Assembly: GCF_029867415.1 (NCBI RefSeq)
Contig: NC_081182.1
Span: 46,388,817 to 46,452,816 of the forward strand
Direction of reading: 5' to 3'
From: Vicia villosa
Lineage: Eukaryota > Streptophyta > Magnoliopsida > Fabales > Fabaceae
DNA: 64,000 bases
In this document: one piece after another, positions 1-13,275 of the stretch
Layout of the letters: each line of letters opens with the position of its first letter
Numbering within the stretch: the stretch's first letter is position 1
Program-made: the position numbers and the translations under genes
Notes under the pieces: generated by a model
The model's database searches: none
Told to the model about the DNA's origin: nothing
The model's input: the letters and a program-made list of their open reading frames with translations, nothing else

Positions 1-547
1 AAAGATATATTTTTCTTTAAAAAAAAAAAACATGTTAATATATCTTCAAACAAAGTTTTGGAAAAAAATAAAAAGTTGATAAAGATTATAGAGATTACAG
101 AGTTATTATCCAAAATAAAAGAAATAAAATGTTTGAGGTAAGTTATTAAAGAAACTCTAAATGCACATTCAAGTGTCGTGAAAGTCAAAATAGATGCAAT
201 TTTGGGAAAGGGAAGGTAGGTGGGGTCCACTGCACAATACTTTATCATCCATTTATGCTTTTGCAGAATACTAGATCCGAGACCACGCCGCATGGTGTGT
301 TTCTCTGCCGCGTCACAGCCAATAACCACCGACACTATCAACCTCTTCAATTAAATATTTATCGGACGCTTCACATAACGCCAAGTGTCATTTAATCTCA
401 GTTAACGGATGTTATTAATATGGCAACAGTAAACCGCGTCGTTGTACACCTTATTAACAGTCACGCGTCTTAGCATTTTATTTGCACATTCGTCCAAAAC
501 AACAAAATGGATAGAAAAGTACAGTGTTTTTATAATTTATTTATGTA
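1..547. other. intergenic, GC-richer promoter-like patch
   Basis: No open frame of note. Bases about 200-480 are clearly richer in GC and CpG than their surroundings (for example ccacgccgcatgg, cgcgtcgttgta, cacgcgtc) and contain a CCAAT-type run (cagccaataacc). This resembles a plant promoter or 5' flank whose gene would lie to the left, outside the window. That is inference only; no transcript start is visible. Confidence 0.3.
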
Positions 548-1662
548 TGAAGGTCATTTTAGTGTCTCACATAAACTGTAGAGGTTAGATTAGTCCTTGA
601 GAAAAACAAAATTTTAATTAAATTTTTTATAAAATTTAATCGAGTCATGTTAGTCCCTCTACTAATATTTTTTCAAACCAGTTTTTTTCTTACTTTTGAA
701 CCGTGATTGGACTTCCAGTGAAGACCCATTTTAGTCCCTCACAAAAAAGGGAGAGTCCAAATTAGTTCCTGAGAAAAAAATCTGTATTTAATCTCTTACA
801 AAATTTAACTAAGTCATGTTAATCCCTCTTTTAATATTTTTTCAAACGATTTTTTCCTATTTTTAAACCGTGACTAGACTCATATTTTACGACTGTTGAT
901 TTGAAATTATTTTTGAAGGGGTTGTAGATAAATCATTGTGATACCACGATGTTCTTTTTTTGTTGTGTTTATTATCAGGCTTATGGGTGGGTGACTACGG
1001 TTTTTCTTGTTATGTATTCTTGTGTATTAGGTGTTGTTATTGTTTCAATTGTTAATGATCTTTTAGGAAGGTTTAATTCTGCTGCTGGGGTGATTTAGGC
1101 TAATTTCTTACTTATGTAAATAATATTTGTGGCGAAAGTAATACACATGATATATGTTGGAAGAAATTTGGTTTATACCATATTCCTTAAGTTTTGATAA
1201 TAACAAAGTATTTAATGAAGGTATACTAGGTAACCTAACTTCTGGTATAAACTCAGACTCTGAAGACCATGTGCAAACGAATTTAACCTCTTACCCGTAC
1301 TCAATTTCTAAAAGCAGATCTATCTTGTCAAGTCCAGTCACGGTTTAAAAATAGGAAAAAAATCGTTTGAACAAAATATTAAAAGAGGGATGGACATGGC
1401 TCAGTTAAATTTTGTAAGAGATTAAATAAAGACTTTTTTTATTAGGGACTAATTTGGACTCTCTTTTTTGTGAGGGACTAAAATGAGACTTTATTGACAG
1501 TCCAGTCACGGTTCAAAAATAAGAGAAAAAAACAGTTTGAGAAAAAATTAGTAGAGAGACAAATATGGCTCGGTTAAAATTTGTAAGCGATTTAATAGAG
1601 ACTTTTTCTCAGGGACTAATCTGACCTCTGCAATTTTTGTGAGGGACTAAAATGGACCTTCA
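548..1662. mobile_element. long inverted-repeat (foldback or MULE-like) element
   Basis: The outer ends tgaaggtc (548) and gaccttca (ending 1662) are inverted copies. The left arm 548-880 and right arm 1331-1662 are diverged inverted repeats of about 333 bp. Each arm is itself two tandem units of about 165 bp built on the phrases 'tagtccctcacaaa', 'aaaatttaac..agtcatgttagtccctc' and 'aaccgtgactggact'. The 450-bp centre (881-1330) is unrelated to the arms and contains a short frame (about 960-1095) whose translation is hydrophobic and ends in a stop. It may be captured host sequence but I do not recognise it. Long arms fit a Mutator-like or foldback element; no convincing 9-bp target duplication was found. 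Confidence 0.6.
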
Positions 1663-1825
1663 CTCTTTATTTATTTTTTGAAAATTATCTCCAAAAAGCA
1701 CATTTTAATATTACACAAATAATATTCATGTTTTAAAAAAACCACCTTTAACCGTAAAGAAAATGTACAATTTTTAATATATTTTTAAATGTTATAAAGA
1801 TAACATATTTTTTTTCTCAATAACA

Positions 1826-2964
1826 AGGTCGATTTCAAAAAAGCTTATGATAAGATTAGTTGAAAACTTCTTAGATTTATGATGAATAAGATGGGTTTCG
1901 ACGAAGTGTGGATGAAATGGATGAGGTTGTTGTTTACTCAAGCCACATGCCGATCTTGGTTAATGGTAGCCCAACTAAAAAATCCAACTTGGAAATAGTT
2001 TTGAGACAAGGCGACCCACTATTGCCTTTTCTCTTCGTTTTGGTAGTTGAAGGTTTGTCCGGCTTGGTCAGGAGATCGGTGGAGTTAGGAGACTTTTTTG
2101 GTTTCAACATTAACGGGAAGTGCTTGGTTGATATTCTTCGATTCGCAGACGACAAATTATTGATTGGAGAAGGGAGTTGGAATCATGTTTGGGCTCTTAA
2201 AACAGTCCTAAGAGGGTTTGAAGTGGTCTCTAGGTTGAGGGTTAATTACCATAAGAGCAAGCTGGTTGGAATTAACCTTAGTCCTCACTTTCTTAATGAC
2301 GCGGCTAATTTTCTTTCTTGCAAGATTGAAGACAAAGTTTTCTCCTTTTTAGGAATTACTATTGGTTCGAATCCTAAGAGAATTTCTTCTTGGCAGCCTC
2401 TTATCCACAAGCTGAAGACCCGGTTATCGAGTTGGCAAGGAAGAATGCTCAATTTTGGCGGAAGAATCACACTTCTAAAATATGTCTTGAGTAGCCTGTC
2501 CATTTTCACTCTCTCTTTTTACAGTGCTCCAATAAAAATATGCAAAGAAATAATTAAACTACAGAGTAACTTTCTATAGGGAGGGACAACTGACAAGAGA
2601 AGAATTCATTGGGTTAGTTGGGAGCAAGTCTCTAAACCGTTCGATAAAGGCAGATTAGGGATGAACGACATCGAAGTCTTTAATAATGCTTTGTTATCGA
2701 AATTGGAATGGAAAATCTTAGAAGGGAAGGATTGTTTGTGGATGGAAATTCTTAGGGCGCGTTACAAAAATCTACAGTATCGTATGTTGGCTGAGGAAGG
2801 TATGTCGCATAAAGGGTCTAAATCTTCTTGGTGAAAGGACATCACGTCCATGGGGTAGAAAAAGGAACGGTGTTTTGTTCAATAGAAATTGCAAGTTCAA
2901 TGTGGACAATGGCAGCACCATACTGTTGTGGCATGCTATTTGGAACAGAAATGTAGCATTAAAA
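1826..2964 (+). pseudogene. LINE (non-LTR) reverse transcriptase remnant
   Basis: The translation begins KVDFKKAYDKI, the conserved RT entry motif of plant L1-type LINEs, followed at once by a stop and a frameshift. The main open stretch (1908-2579) carries RQGDPLLPFLFVLV and an altered catalytic box, RFADDK, where active plant LINEs usually have Y/FADDT. Then come NYHKSK, FLGI and the SSWQGRMLNFGGRITLLK block typical of these elements. After a stop at about 2579 the similarity continues (GRLGMNDIEVFNNALLSKLEWK, then a zf-RVT-like tail) to about 2964, where the TA microsatellite starts. The endonuclease and 5' half are missing. Clearly dead: stops, frameshifts and a 5' truncation. It occupies a gene-free segment, so it probably arose by a 5'-truncated insertion. 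Confidence 0.85.
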
Positions 2965-3024
2965 TGTTGTTTCCTGGTCTTTACCATTGGAATATTAAAG
3001 CTATTCTTTTTGTCTCTCTCCTCC

Positions 3025-3142
<118 letters not shown>

Positions 3143-3202
3143 GGAGAGATACATTTACTCCAAGAGTAAGTGTTGAAGACTTACTCCAAATCTCAACCAT
3201 TG

Positions 3203-3598
<396 letters not shown>

Positions 3599-3644
3599 AG
3601 GATAAGTATTTTTATTACACACACGCGTGCGCGCACACACATAT

Positions 3645-4168
<524 letters not shown>

Positions 4169-4208
<40 letters not shown>
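4169..4208. repeat. (TA)20 microsatellite
   Basis: Right-hand TA flank of MITE C. Confidence 0.95.
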
Positions 4209-4211
<3 letters not shown>

Positions 4212-6536
4212 CTCAACAACTAACGATCTAATAACATAAATCTAACAGAAAAGCTAATTCTTAGACTTTTAATACTCCTCCATAAATTTGAATGTATATG
4301 GTATGTACTCTAAAGCTAATAGTTATTAGCATGGCGGCAAGCTTGCATCCAAGCATACTTGTGTTGGAAAGAAGATCCAAGACATATTTGCTTTGATATA
4401 TGTGGATTCCCTTGCTTGATTTGTATACCTAAATACCTAGAAAGTATTGGAAAGTACCTGGGTCTTTAATGTTACAATAATGGTGTATAGTATTCATTAT
4501 GCTTTGTATGGTGTCCATGCTATTTCCAGTAGTTATGAAATCATAAATATAAATTAGTAAGGAGTTATAAAATTAATCAATGAAAAAGAAATGGTTTGCA
4601 TAGTATTGTTTAAAGTTATTGAACAATAACACATTAAATAATTTTGCAAACCATTGCCTACTTGGCTCATTAAGACCATATAATGATTTTAACATCTTGC
4701 AAACTTGATTTGGATGAGAGAGACTAATGCATTGGGATATCATCTATACCTTATGTTCTATGTTGGCCAAAGGCCCAATAAAATAAGACTCATTTATTCT
4801 ACCCGCTCCATTAAACCTAAGGTATAAATATGTTTACAAAAGGTTTTACGGTAAATAATATCTAATATCCACTTTCACTATGATTATCTTGAACCCTAAA
4901 CTAACTTGAGCGTTGGAGTGATAACCATGCAGATACCCCCCCTTAATTTGTTGCATCAGAGATTAGCAATGTTAGTTCAAGATCAATACGAATTGAACAC
5001 GTCGATTCAAGATCAACGTATCTGATTCAAGAGGTGCCGCAATCACAACTTCTTATCAACAGTGTTGCATCACTAAATTATTTATGAAGCTTCGGTCCAC
5101 TGCAGTATCCACAATCCCCTTTGTTCTTGGTTCCGCAATGGAACACCTTCTTATCCAAATTACCATTGAGAAATGCATCATACATATTTAGTTGGTGTAA
5201 ATGCATATTTATTGGAAAAGGAAGGACAAGAAGTAGTCTTACAATGATATGTTTAAAAACAAGAGAAAAAGTGTCAAAAAAATAAATACCTTCTATTTGA
5301 ACGAACCACTTAGCTGTTAACCTTGCATTGTGTCTTTCAATGGTGTCATCAAACTTAAACTTGTTTTTGTCGATCTACTTACGACCAATAACCTTTTTAC
5401 TTGAGGGAATAATGGTAAAAGTGTACATTCTGTGATGGATTACTTTTATGAAGTATGTTCACAGTTTGAAGTATTAGCAAATATAAAACCATAAAATTTT
5501 GAAATATCATATAAAGCGGATGAATGAGATGCACTCCAAATGAATTCGTTGAAGTATGCAGGTTTGTTTTTATGTCTTGTGGATTTTCTAAGGGGAAAAT
5601 TAAGATGAGGACTATCAGAAATATTAGTCGGAGGTGGTCAAGGTGAAGTGGATTTAGTGGTTTAAGTTGTGGAAGTAACAATTTCAGGTTTTGTAAGAAA
5701 GTTAAAGAGAAAATTATTATTGTGACTCTCATTATCTAAGGAGGTACGATTGTTGTTTGATGGGGGGTTGTTTGTAAGAGATTGTTAAGGGGGATTATGT
5801 ACACAGAAGGTGAAATTTTTAGATATGAAAGTGGATATGGTGTGGATGTTATAGAGGAGGGAGCCTTTAGTTCCATTAGGATATCCTAGAAAAATGCATT
5901 TGTAGACTCTTGGGTCAAGTTTGTTTCTATGTCTAGTTAAAGTGGAAGTATCAGTGAGACATCCAAAGGATTTGATCATGTGATGGAAGTTGGGTGCTTT
6001 TTTAGAAAGAAGCTCAGAGGTTGTTTTGTGATGGATGGTAGGACTATAAAGTTTATTGATTAGGTAAGTAGCATGGAAAATGTCAAATTAACAAAAATAT
6101 TTAGACAAGTTGGCATGAAAAATGAGAGACCTGGTAACATTCAAAAGGTACATGTGTTTCCTCTATACTATAGAGTTATGTTTTGGTATTTTAACATGAG
6201 TCCTGTGATGAATAATGCCTAAATATGCATCATAGGATGGAATGACAAATTTAGTTTCATTGTCACTACAAATTGTTTTGATTTTAAAAGTAAATTGAGT
6301 GAGAGAGTTGTTAAAGAAAATTTTAATATGAGATCTAGTTTGAGATTTATCATGTATAAAAATGTCCAAGTATAACGAGTGAAATTATCCACAATAGTTA
6401 AAAAAATATTCAAATTCATCTAAAGAGTGGGCTCCTATTGGTCCCCAGATATCCATACACACAAATTCAAAAGAATGAGATGCAATATAAGAGTTGTTAG
6501 AAAAAGACATTATGCATTGTTTATAAAGGTGACATG
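4209..6536 (-). pseudogene. Ty1/copia polyprotein remnant, integrase and RT part
   Basis: Read on the minus strand from high to low coordinates this is a copia pol. The integrase core (6163-6419) gives FLTIVDNFTRYTW and a corrupted D-x-x-T-K-F box. GIIHHRTHVKIPKHNSIV (about 6200) stands for the usual H..C..TPQQNG-V region, and FGCLTDTSTLTRHRNKLDPRVYKCIFLGYPNGTKG (5785-5979) is the integrase C-terminal block. RT pieces follow at 5075-5380 (IDFFDTFSP, HLHQLNMYDAFLNG) and 4209-4750 (KSLYGLNEPSRQWFAKL, DFITTGNS, and LGI..SSKGIHIYQSKYVLDLL). The catalytic YVDD is degraded to YIYD. Many stops and frameshifts. The gag part continues at 10666-12290 beyond a large insertion. The 3' end (RNase H and LTR) is lost at the microsatellite. 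Confidence 0.88.
4754..5061. mobile_element. solo LTR inside the copia RT
   Basis: Begins tgttctatgttggccaaaggc and ends cttatcaaca, so it has TG..CA ends. It interrupts the copia RT frame. A second copy of the same family (same 5' end, same internal ggtataaat TATA-like box and 'gagcgttggagtg(a/g)taaccatgc' phrase) interrupts another copia RT at 28295-28566. No clear target duplication at this copy. Confidence 0.6.
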
Positions 6537-6896
6537 TGTAACACCCTGAAACCCAAAAATATTTTTATAAAAGATAAGCAATTATTTATCCAAAATAGGT
6601 GTTCCACATACTCAACAAACACACTCTTTCAAAATAAAACATAAAACACCAACAACACTCAATTTCAAACATACTTTAAAATTGTCTCGATGAAATAAAA
6701 TATTTGATTAAATAAATAATCCAAAACAACGACACCATAACAACAAATAAAACGTCATAATCTCAATGTTATATATTAGAGCACCATCAACAACTAAATA
6801 ACACAGAAAAACAGTAAATAAATGAAGAGGCCCCAACGTCCTCCTCCAGCTGAACAACATATATTTCTCTACCTGATTATTTGTACTTCAGGAGAG

Positions 6897-7095
6897 TAGA
6901 GATGACAACGGGGCGGGTCGGGTGAGGGTTTCACACTACCCAAATCCGCACCCGAAATCGGAACCCAAACCGAAACCCAAAAGTTGTTCGGGTGACAAAA
7001 TGACACTCACGCCCACACCCGTTGGGTTCGAGTTTTTTCACCCAAACCCGAACCCGCAACAAAATACAAAAAATATATTTTTCCTACAACTTTCC

Positions 7096-7153
<58 letters not shown>

Positions 7154-7318
7154 CGGGTGTGATTTTGGGTTTAAAGTGCGGGTTTGACACTACCCAAACC
7201 CGCATCCAAAATATCGGGTGGCACCCGAACCCAAACCCAGTCAACTCGGGTTTTCACCCGTGGACTCGGAATCGGGTGCGGACGGGCCCCGCGGGTTTGG
7301 GTCTGCTTGCCATCCCTA
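6897..7318. mobile_element. non-autonomous hAT MITE, GGGATGGCAA family
   Basis: Ends tagagatgacaac and ttgccatcccta match, with changes, the TIR (TAGGGATGGCAA) of the pair at 30318-31426. Subterminal CGGGT/ACCCG motifs are abundant on both sides, and a TA microsatellite (7099-7152) occupies the centre. The flanks caggagag / taggagag are a near-perfect 8-bp duplication (ggagagta is perfect if the boundary is moved 2 bp). Non-coding. Confidence 0.75.
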
Positions 7319-8321
7319 TAGGAGAGTACAAAACATCATATACAAACAAAACAGGAGGTGAGAATAACTTCACAGATGTTATCAGTGTATAAAACAACAA
7401 GGATATTTTTCAAATAACAATAACATCAATTATCATTCTCACACAGTAATTTACAATCATAACAACAATCACAATGCAAATGAATAATGCAATGTACTCC
7501 TTCTCCAAGATTCATGTGGTACCAAGTTTTTGGATGTAAGAGTTGTGTTACTGAATTATCCATGTCTTTGATTCCTCTCTGAACCGCGTTCCTCTCTAAA
7601 CATGAGACCGTCATTGGTTTCTCTCTAAACCGTGATCTCTTTTACCTATCTTCGATATACATGAATGCATGTATCATAATAATAACATTCATAACTCATA
7701 TTCAAACAACAATTAACATCTCATTTTAACATAAATTCACAGCTCATATTCAACAACAAATAATACTTGTTTCTCATGCTTAACAACATATAATACTTGT
7801 ATCTCATATTCAGCAAGGTTCCTTTGTGAACCCAATATAAGGTCATCTTTGTAATTCCTCTCCAAATTACTCAATTCAACATATTATATAGTTACAAATC
7901 AAACTATCATAAAACTATTCACAAATATTCATCAACATCGTAAAATTGTATTATTACTCATGTGAGCCCATCAATATGGGAATAAAACAATTACTAACAA
8001 ACATACAAACACAACTCTAAACATGTCAGAGTTACTCAATTTTAACTCTGGTAACTCATAAATTCTTACTATACAAATTCTCAACAACTCAAAATTAACT
8101 CTTTTGACTGGCGACCTTATTCAATTAATAATATAATTCAAAACAACTCTAAAGAGTTAAAACCTTCAACTCTAACTCTAAAGCTCATTATATTTAACTC
8201 AAAAAACTCTGACAACTTTAAACATGTCAGAGTTACTCAAAATAAACAAAAACATGACTCTAAACAACTTAAAACACAATTCTGACAATTGTATAATAAT
8301 TCTAACAATTCTATAGACAAC

Positions 8322-9435
8322 CAGGGCCGGTCCTTTGAATTTGAGTGCCTTGGGCGAATGAAAAGAGTGGTGCCCCGTAATTTTTTAACAATAAATATAT
8401 AAGGATAAGAGAAATAATTGGATAAAAAACACATTTTCATTTGACACTTTGCAAAAAGAATAGAAATATAAATCTTTGAATCAATGTTTATACTACATCA
8501 AAACATGAACCACTATAAAGAGACTTAATATTCTTCTTCTTGATCTGGTCTTTTTTCCAATAAAAAAAATTGACTAAACCTTTAACATTATTTAGATATC
8601 ATCCTCTTAGCATTTTTTGTTGCAAAACCGTTAATAATTTGTTCATAATCAAGGTTCTTCAGAAAATTACTTTCAATTGAAATCAACGCAAGACTATTTA
8701 ATCTATCTTGTGACATTGTAGATCTCAAATCAGATTTTAATAATTTTAATTTAGAAAAACTTCTTTCAACAGATGCAACACTATTAGAAATAGTCAATAT
8801 TACTCTATAATCTATGCATGCATTAGGAAAACAATTAAAAGTCTTTGAAGAACTCAATATCATATAGCTTGATTTTGATTCAACTATTAAAACTTCTCTA
8901 ATAACTTTCAATTCTTCAAACAAAATTTTACCATCAAGATCAAGAGAATCGTCATATTTTAAACAAGTTTCAAGATATTTACAACATGATTTCAAGTTCC
9001 TAAATAATGATCTAAGCCTTTCAATACTAAACAAGAATCCAAAAATATTTTCATATGTGCTATAATGCTCAAATATTCTATCAAGTTAGCTAATTGATTG
9101 ATCTACAATACATAAGAAATAATGATTTCGAAAAGACTCTTTAGCAGACTCGAGATTCAGTTGTGTGGGTTGAGATGAATTTTCATCATAGTGTTGTTTT
9201 CTACTAAGTTGACGTTTTTGAATAAACACACATTCAATCTCTATTTCATTCTCAATCTTTTCAGCACTATCCTTAGCATTTACAAATCCAGATTCTCTTT
9301 AGCAAGTATTTTTGTAATAGAAAATTCTCTTTTAATATATATATATATATATTGGATAAAATAAAATTTTGGTGCCCCTAAAATTATGGGGCCCTGGGCT
9401 CCCGCCCCGCGAGTCCGTGCTCAGGGCCACCCCTG
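8322..9435 (-). mobile_element. internally deleted hAT transposon
   Basis: The termini cagggccggtcc and ggccacccctg form an imperfect TIR. The flanks are a perfect 8-bp duplication, tagacaac (8314-8321 and 9436-9443), diagnostic of hAT. It sits inside the LTR-type insertion at 6537-10665 and retains part of a transposase gene on the minus strand. Confidence 0.9.
8588..9300 (-). pseudogene. hAT transposase remnant with C-terminal dimerisation domain
   Basis: The 148-codon open segment at 8588-9034 ends in the hAT dimerisation domain: SNSVASVERSFSKLKLLKSDL, RSTMSQDRLNSLALISIE, then LDYEQIINGFATKNAKRM. Upstream on the minus strand (9300 down to 9040) fragments continue: VFIQKRQLSRKQHYDEN, SAKESFRNHYFLCIVDQSIS then a stop, and FEHYSTYENIFGFLFSIERL. 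The zinc-finger BED and catalytic centre are missing. The protein is therefore a deleted, non-functional transposase resembling the zinc-finger MYM/TTF-type hAT proteins of plants. Confidence 0.85.
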
Positions 9436-10665
9436 TAGACAACTTTGACATGATAAGATAATAATTTAAATTAGACAAACAATTAAAATTATTTAATATT
9501 TTTAAATCTAACTCAAAACTCATTAAACAACGGTGAAAAGTCACCGCGATAAAAATTACTCGAAAATTTGTCGAGTCGGACCGTGAATCGTCGCCGCCCA
9601 TGATCGATGTCATCATGGTGCTCGAACTATGGCATCCTCCGCCTCCACCGATCCCCGGAACGGCCCGATGTCTGTAAGTCTCCGCCGTCGATCGCCGGCG
9701 CGACCCCCGATTTTTCAGGCGGCGGCGATTTCCTGATTTTTTTCGCACTTTTTTTAGTTTTTTTGGCTTTCTTAATATTTTTTATTTTTCTGGAAAAAAT
9801 ATCAATTGGAATATTTTGTGGATTTTTTAGAGTTTTTACGATGTATCAAAATTCCTGCCCAATCGATCTCAATAGCCCCAAAAACACAATTATACAACCA
9901 TAAACAATCATACCATAATCCAATTATTAAGAATTTGTCCAAAGGGGCACAACCATAAATTATCAATCAACAACAACAATTCATCAACAATGATTCAAAT
10001 AATAATAATTATAAAATTTCATAACATTCATGAGAATAAGGGAAATTTATCAATAGATGCCTCAAAGAGTTTTTCCCAAACCCTTTTTGGCCACAACATA
10101 ATAATCACAAATACAGAAGGAGAAGGAGAAGAAGAAGATAGAAGGGTAAGGATCCCTCACTATCCGACTGCCTACCCATATGTAGAGAGTCCCCCTTACC
10201 TTGAAATTTGTCGATTGATAAAAACTTTTGGCCTTTGGGATCTTCCGTTCTCCTTCTTCCCAAGCTCTGTCTCTTTTCCTCTCTTCCCAACTTTTCTCAA
10301 TTTTACTATCTGATAACATTTTCCTTCATATTATCTATTTATTCTAACATAATATCTCAATTACTCTTCTGAGCCCTCAACTTTTCTCACACCCTCACTA
10401 AAGCTCTATTTCTATTATTTTATTTTAATTCAAATAATACTCTAAATTAATTAAAATAATAATTATATTATTCTCACTAAAACTCACCATACCCTTAACT
10501 CTTTACTCAAAACACATCTTTCTCTCTAATTTTAAATAAAATTATATTTTCTCTCGTCTCAAAAATATCTCTAATTTTCTTAATATTTCTAATATCTAAT
10601 TAAATAAAAAAAATAAACTAATATAAATTAAATTAAAATCAGACAACTATAGTTGGGGTGTTACA

Positions 10666-12290
10666 ACAAGCATACCAAAATGAGACATATGTTGTAAAAC
10701 ATCAATAGATGGACGACCTAGTTTATGATGTCATACATCTAAAGTGCTATGTAAGGTATGATCAACATCAATATCAGAGATGCAAGCATTATAGTTACAA
10801 CTTATAGTCATATTACATATAGAGTGAGTGAATATGGGTATCTTGTGAAGGAAGTAGAGGTTGTTATACTAGGCCACTTGGCTAATTATCCTTTGTATAG
10901 ACACATCATGAATTTGACAAGAATTAGTGAGAAATGTATTTGATATTGTAAATCCTGACATAATTTTGATATGGAAATGATACTAAATTAAAATTCAAGT
11001 ATATAAAGAAGAATGTCTAAGTGTAGATAATTATCAAAGTGGGTAGTGCCAAAAAAATTGACTGTGATGGTGTTCCTATTAGGATAGTGAATATGAACAT
11101 GGTTAATAAGTTTAATTTTGGAAAACATTTGATGTGAGGGAAAACGTGGTATAATTCCACTAATTCAAGAATCTATATAGATAATTGATTTCAGTCAATA
11201 CATGTATTGGTGATACTTGAGACTACATGTGAATCATCAAGATAGTTGTGCTTATTTGTGTTTTAATTTTAAGCATATTTCTTTGATTTTTGAAGAAGAA
11301 GAAAAAGAAGTAAGTATTGGTAGTCTTTTTTGGAGATGATTCCCTATTTGTTTGAAGGTCGAGCATGATTAGTTGTTTCATTATTTTCTGAATGATAATT
11401 AGGGTGTGTGTCTGGGGTTCTTGTTCAATATACTGAAGGGAACCCATGTTTAAAATAGAAATCATAAATAATATGGTTAGTTTTGTTACAAGTAGTACAT
11501 ATCATTTGAGTACTTGAATAGCTTATTCCTCTGTCGTGTCCCAAGGAATTTGAATTTTTGGTCAAGAAGATTGTTGATTCAATGATGGAAGGTAGAGGGA
11601 CAAATACATCTTGTTAAATAATGAGCAAGTAAATGCGTTTGATGATTGGAATATGGCCCATGATCAAGATTTGTGTGCAAATGTTACTGTAAGAGTCATT
11701 CAATCCTTTGAGAAAGCAAGAAACATACTCCATATGTTTGTATCTGCAAACAACTTTGGCAAGGCCGTAGGTGCAAGAAATTTGGCAAGAGCAAGATGGA
11801 GTTGGGCAAATACCTCAAGCTCGTCCCGTATAATATTTAGTTCAGCAAAATATTGAGAAAGCGATTTATTACCTTGTTTGGTTGAGTGGAGACCTGAAGA
11901 AGATCAAAGAACTAAAAAATGATTACCCTTTGACGAATTTTTTGCGAAGGTCATCCCAGAGCTTAAAGGTCGAATCAAAGCAAATCGTGCTTTGAGTAAT
12001 ATCAGGTGAAGTGGTTATGTTGATTTAAGAAAGAACCACGTTGTTCATTCGATCCCATAACTCGAAATTAGGGTCAGATGAAGCCCATTTTATTACAGTT
12101 CCATTGATGAAATTTAATATGTTCTTAGACGCCAGAGCACACACATTAATCAACTTCAATTGTGGTCGTTAAGGGATGGTGCGACAAGGATTGTACCTGG
12201 GTTTTCACGAGGATCTAAGTAGTAAGGGCTTCGAGGGTTTGTCGTCGGATCTTTGGGGGCGATGATGGTGGTTTACGAATCATCATTATC
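10666..12290 (-). pseudogene. Ty1/copia gag and pre-integrase part of the split element
   Basis: On the minus strand from about 12290 downward the translation gives PYYLDPRENPGTILVAPSLND, then NFINGTVIKWASSDPNFELWDRMNNVVLS and the TSPDITQSTI..FKLWDDL stretch. That is the N-terminal gag (UBN2/DUF4219-like) order of plant copia elements. Further down are zinc-knuckle and protease remnants (11500-11900), and at 10680-10740 RSSIDVLQHMSHFGM of the GAG-pre-integrase domain. There are frequent stops and frameshifts. The frame resumes beyond the 6537-10665 insertion. No 5' LTR was recognised above 12290. Confidence 0.82.
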
Positions 12291-13130
12291 AATAAGAGGT
12301 AATTGACAGAAGAAGAATAAAAATGGTTGATAAAGAATCCTAAAAATTATATGCAAAAGTAATAGAAGAATGAGAAATGAAAACATCGTTAATTTAAGTG
12401 CAAAAGTATAAAAAAGACTAAAACAATTTAAATTCAAAATAGAGAGACCAATTTTGTGAATCAGGTAAAATAAGAGGAGCAAAATTATAATCAAACCAAT
12501 TATTTATCTAATTGTCTAGAAAAAATAATAAATTTTTTTAATGATTATTATTCTAAAATATGACAAACTATCTTATATAAATTTATCATATAATTATATA
12601 AAAAAATATAAAGAATAAACATCTCACGGATTTTTGATAAAAAAACATAAGACAGAAACTCAGATTATTTAAATTTAAAATAAATATTTCATAGCACACA
12701 TTGGGTAGGATATTGCCCCTAGGAAAAAAGCCTATACATTTAGAATCCTTAATTAATGTGACATTTATCAACAATTCCAAGTTTCTTTAATTAAAATATT
12801 TACTTTAAGTGGAATTTTTACTTTAAATTCGTCAATCATTATCTTAACAGCACCTGATAATATGACGGTGATAGTGATGTACATGTATAATATTTGTCTT
12901 AACATAGATGACCTTTGTAATTAATTTTTTTAAGCAAAACAAATAAATTTAAATAATAATTCAGTTTCAATTTAAATTAGAATTCTCTTAAATAATGGAA
13001 GCAGATTTAATCGGAGTCAGAGCAAAATAAAAAATAAAAAAAAAAGTGAGAAACGGACAACCGTTAATAACCAGTTCCATGACTTCCATGTAACACTTGT
13101 CACAGGTGATCACAGCACCGTTCAAAAACC
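12291..13130. other. intergenic DNA upstream of the MFS gene
   Basis: AT-rich, no coding similarity seen. The last 150 bp before 13130 become GC-richer and are likely the proximal promoter of the gene at 13276. Confidence 0.5.
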
Positions 13131-13132
13131 AC

Positions 13133-13138
13133 TATATA
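13133..13138 (+). promoter_or_regulatory. TATA box of the MFS gene
   Basis: actatataacc is followed by a CT-rich stretch (ccctctctcttctctctcc, 13147-13165) typical of plant 5' leaders. It lies 138 bp upstream of the ATG, so transcription would start at about 13160-13170. Confidence 0.65.
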
Positions 13139-13275
13139 ACCTTCACCCTCTCTCTTCTCTCTCCCCATCTATCTTTCACACCACTAATCGTTCTCACACA
13201 CTCTGCAAAAAAAGAGAGTGGGATCCAAATTTTTCTTGGTACTTGCATTTCTCTGCGAACACTGAGATCGCGATA

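Larger units (their letters stand above)
6537..10665. mobile_element. LTR-type insertion splitting the copia element
   Basis: The left end tgtaacaccc (6537) and right end gggtgttaca (to 10665) give TG..CA termini with a 10-bp inverted repeat, typical of plant LTRs. The flanks acatg (6532-6536) and acaag (10666-10670) look like a 5-bp target duplication with one mismatch. Joining the flanks brings together the copia GAG-pre-integrase segments (..DVLQHMSHFGM and CHLYKQCIMSF). After subtracting the two nested hAT-type insertions about 2.6 kb remains, with no pol motif I can find. A large solo LTR or a deleted Ty3/gypsy derivative is therefore most likely. The CG-rich piece at 9520-9720 belongs to this element. 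Confidence 0.65.

Noticed and set aside
7159..7392. 77-codon frame with NPNPVNSGFHP-type text
   Set aside because: Product of the CGGGT-rich subterminal motifs of a hAT MITE.
13243..13275. Eleven extra codons in frame upstream of the MFS start
   Set aside because: They begin at TTG, not ATG; the family N-terminus and first ATG are at 13276.
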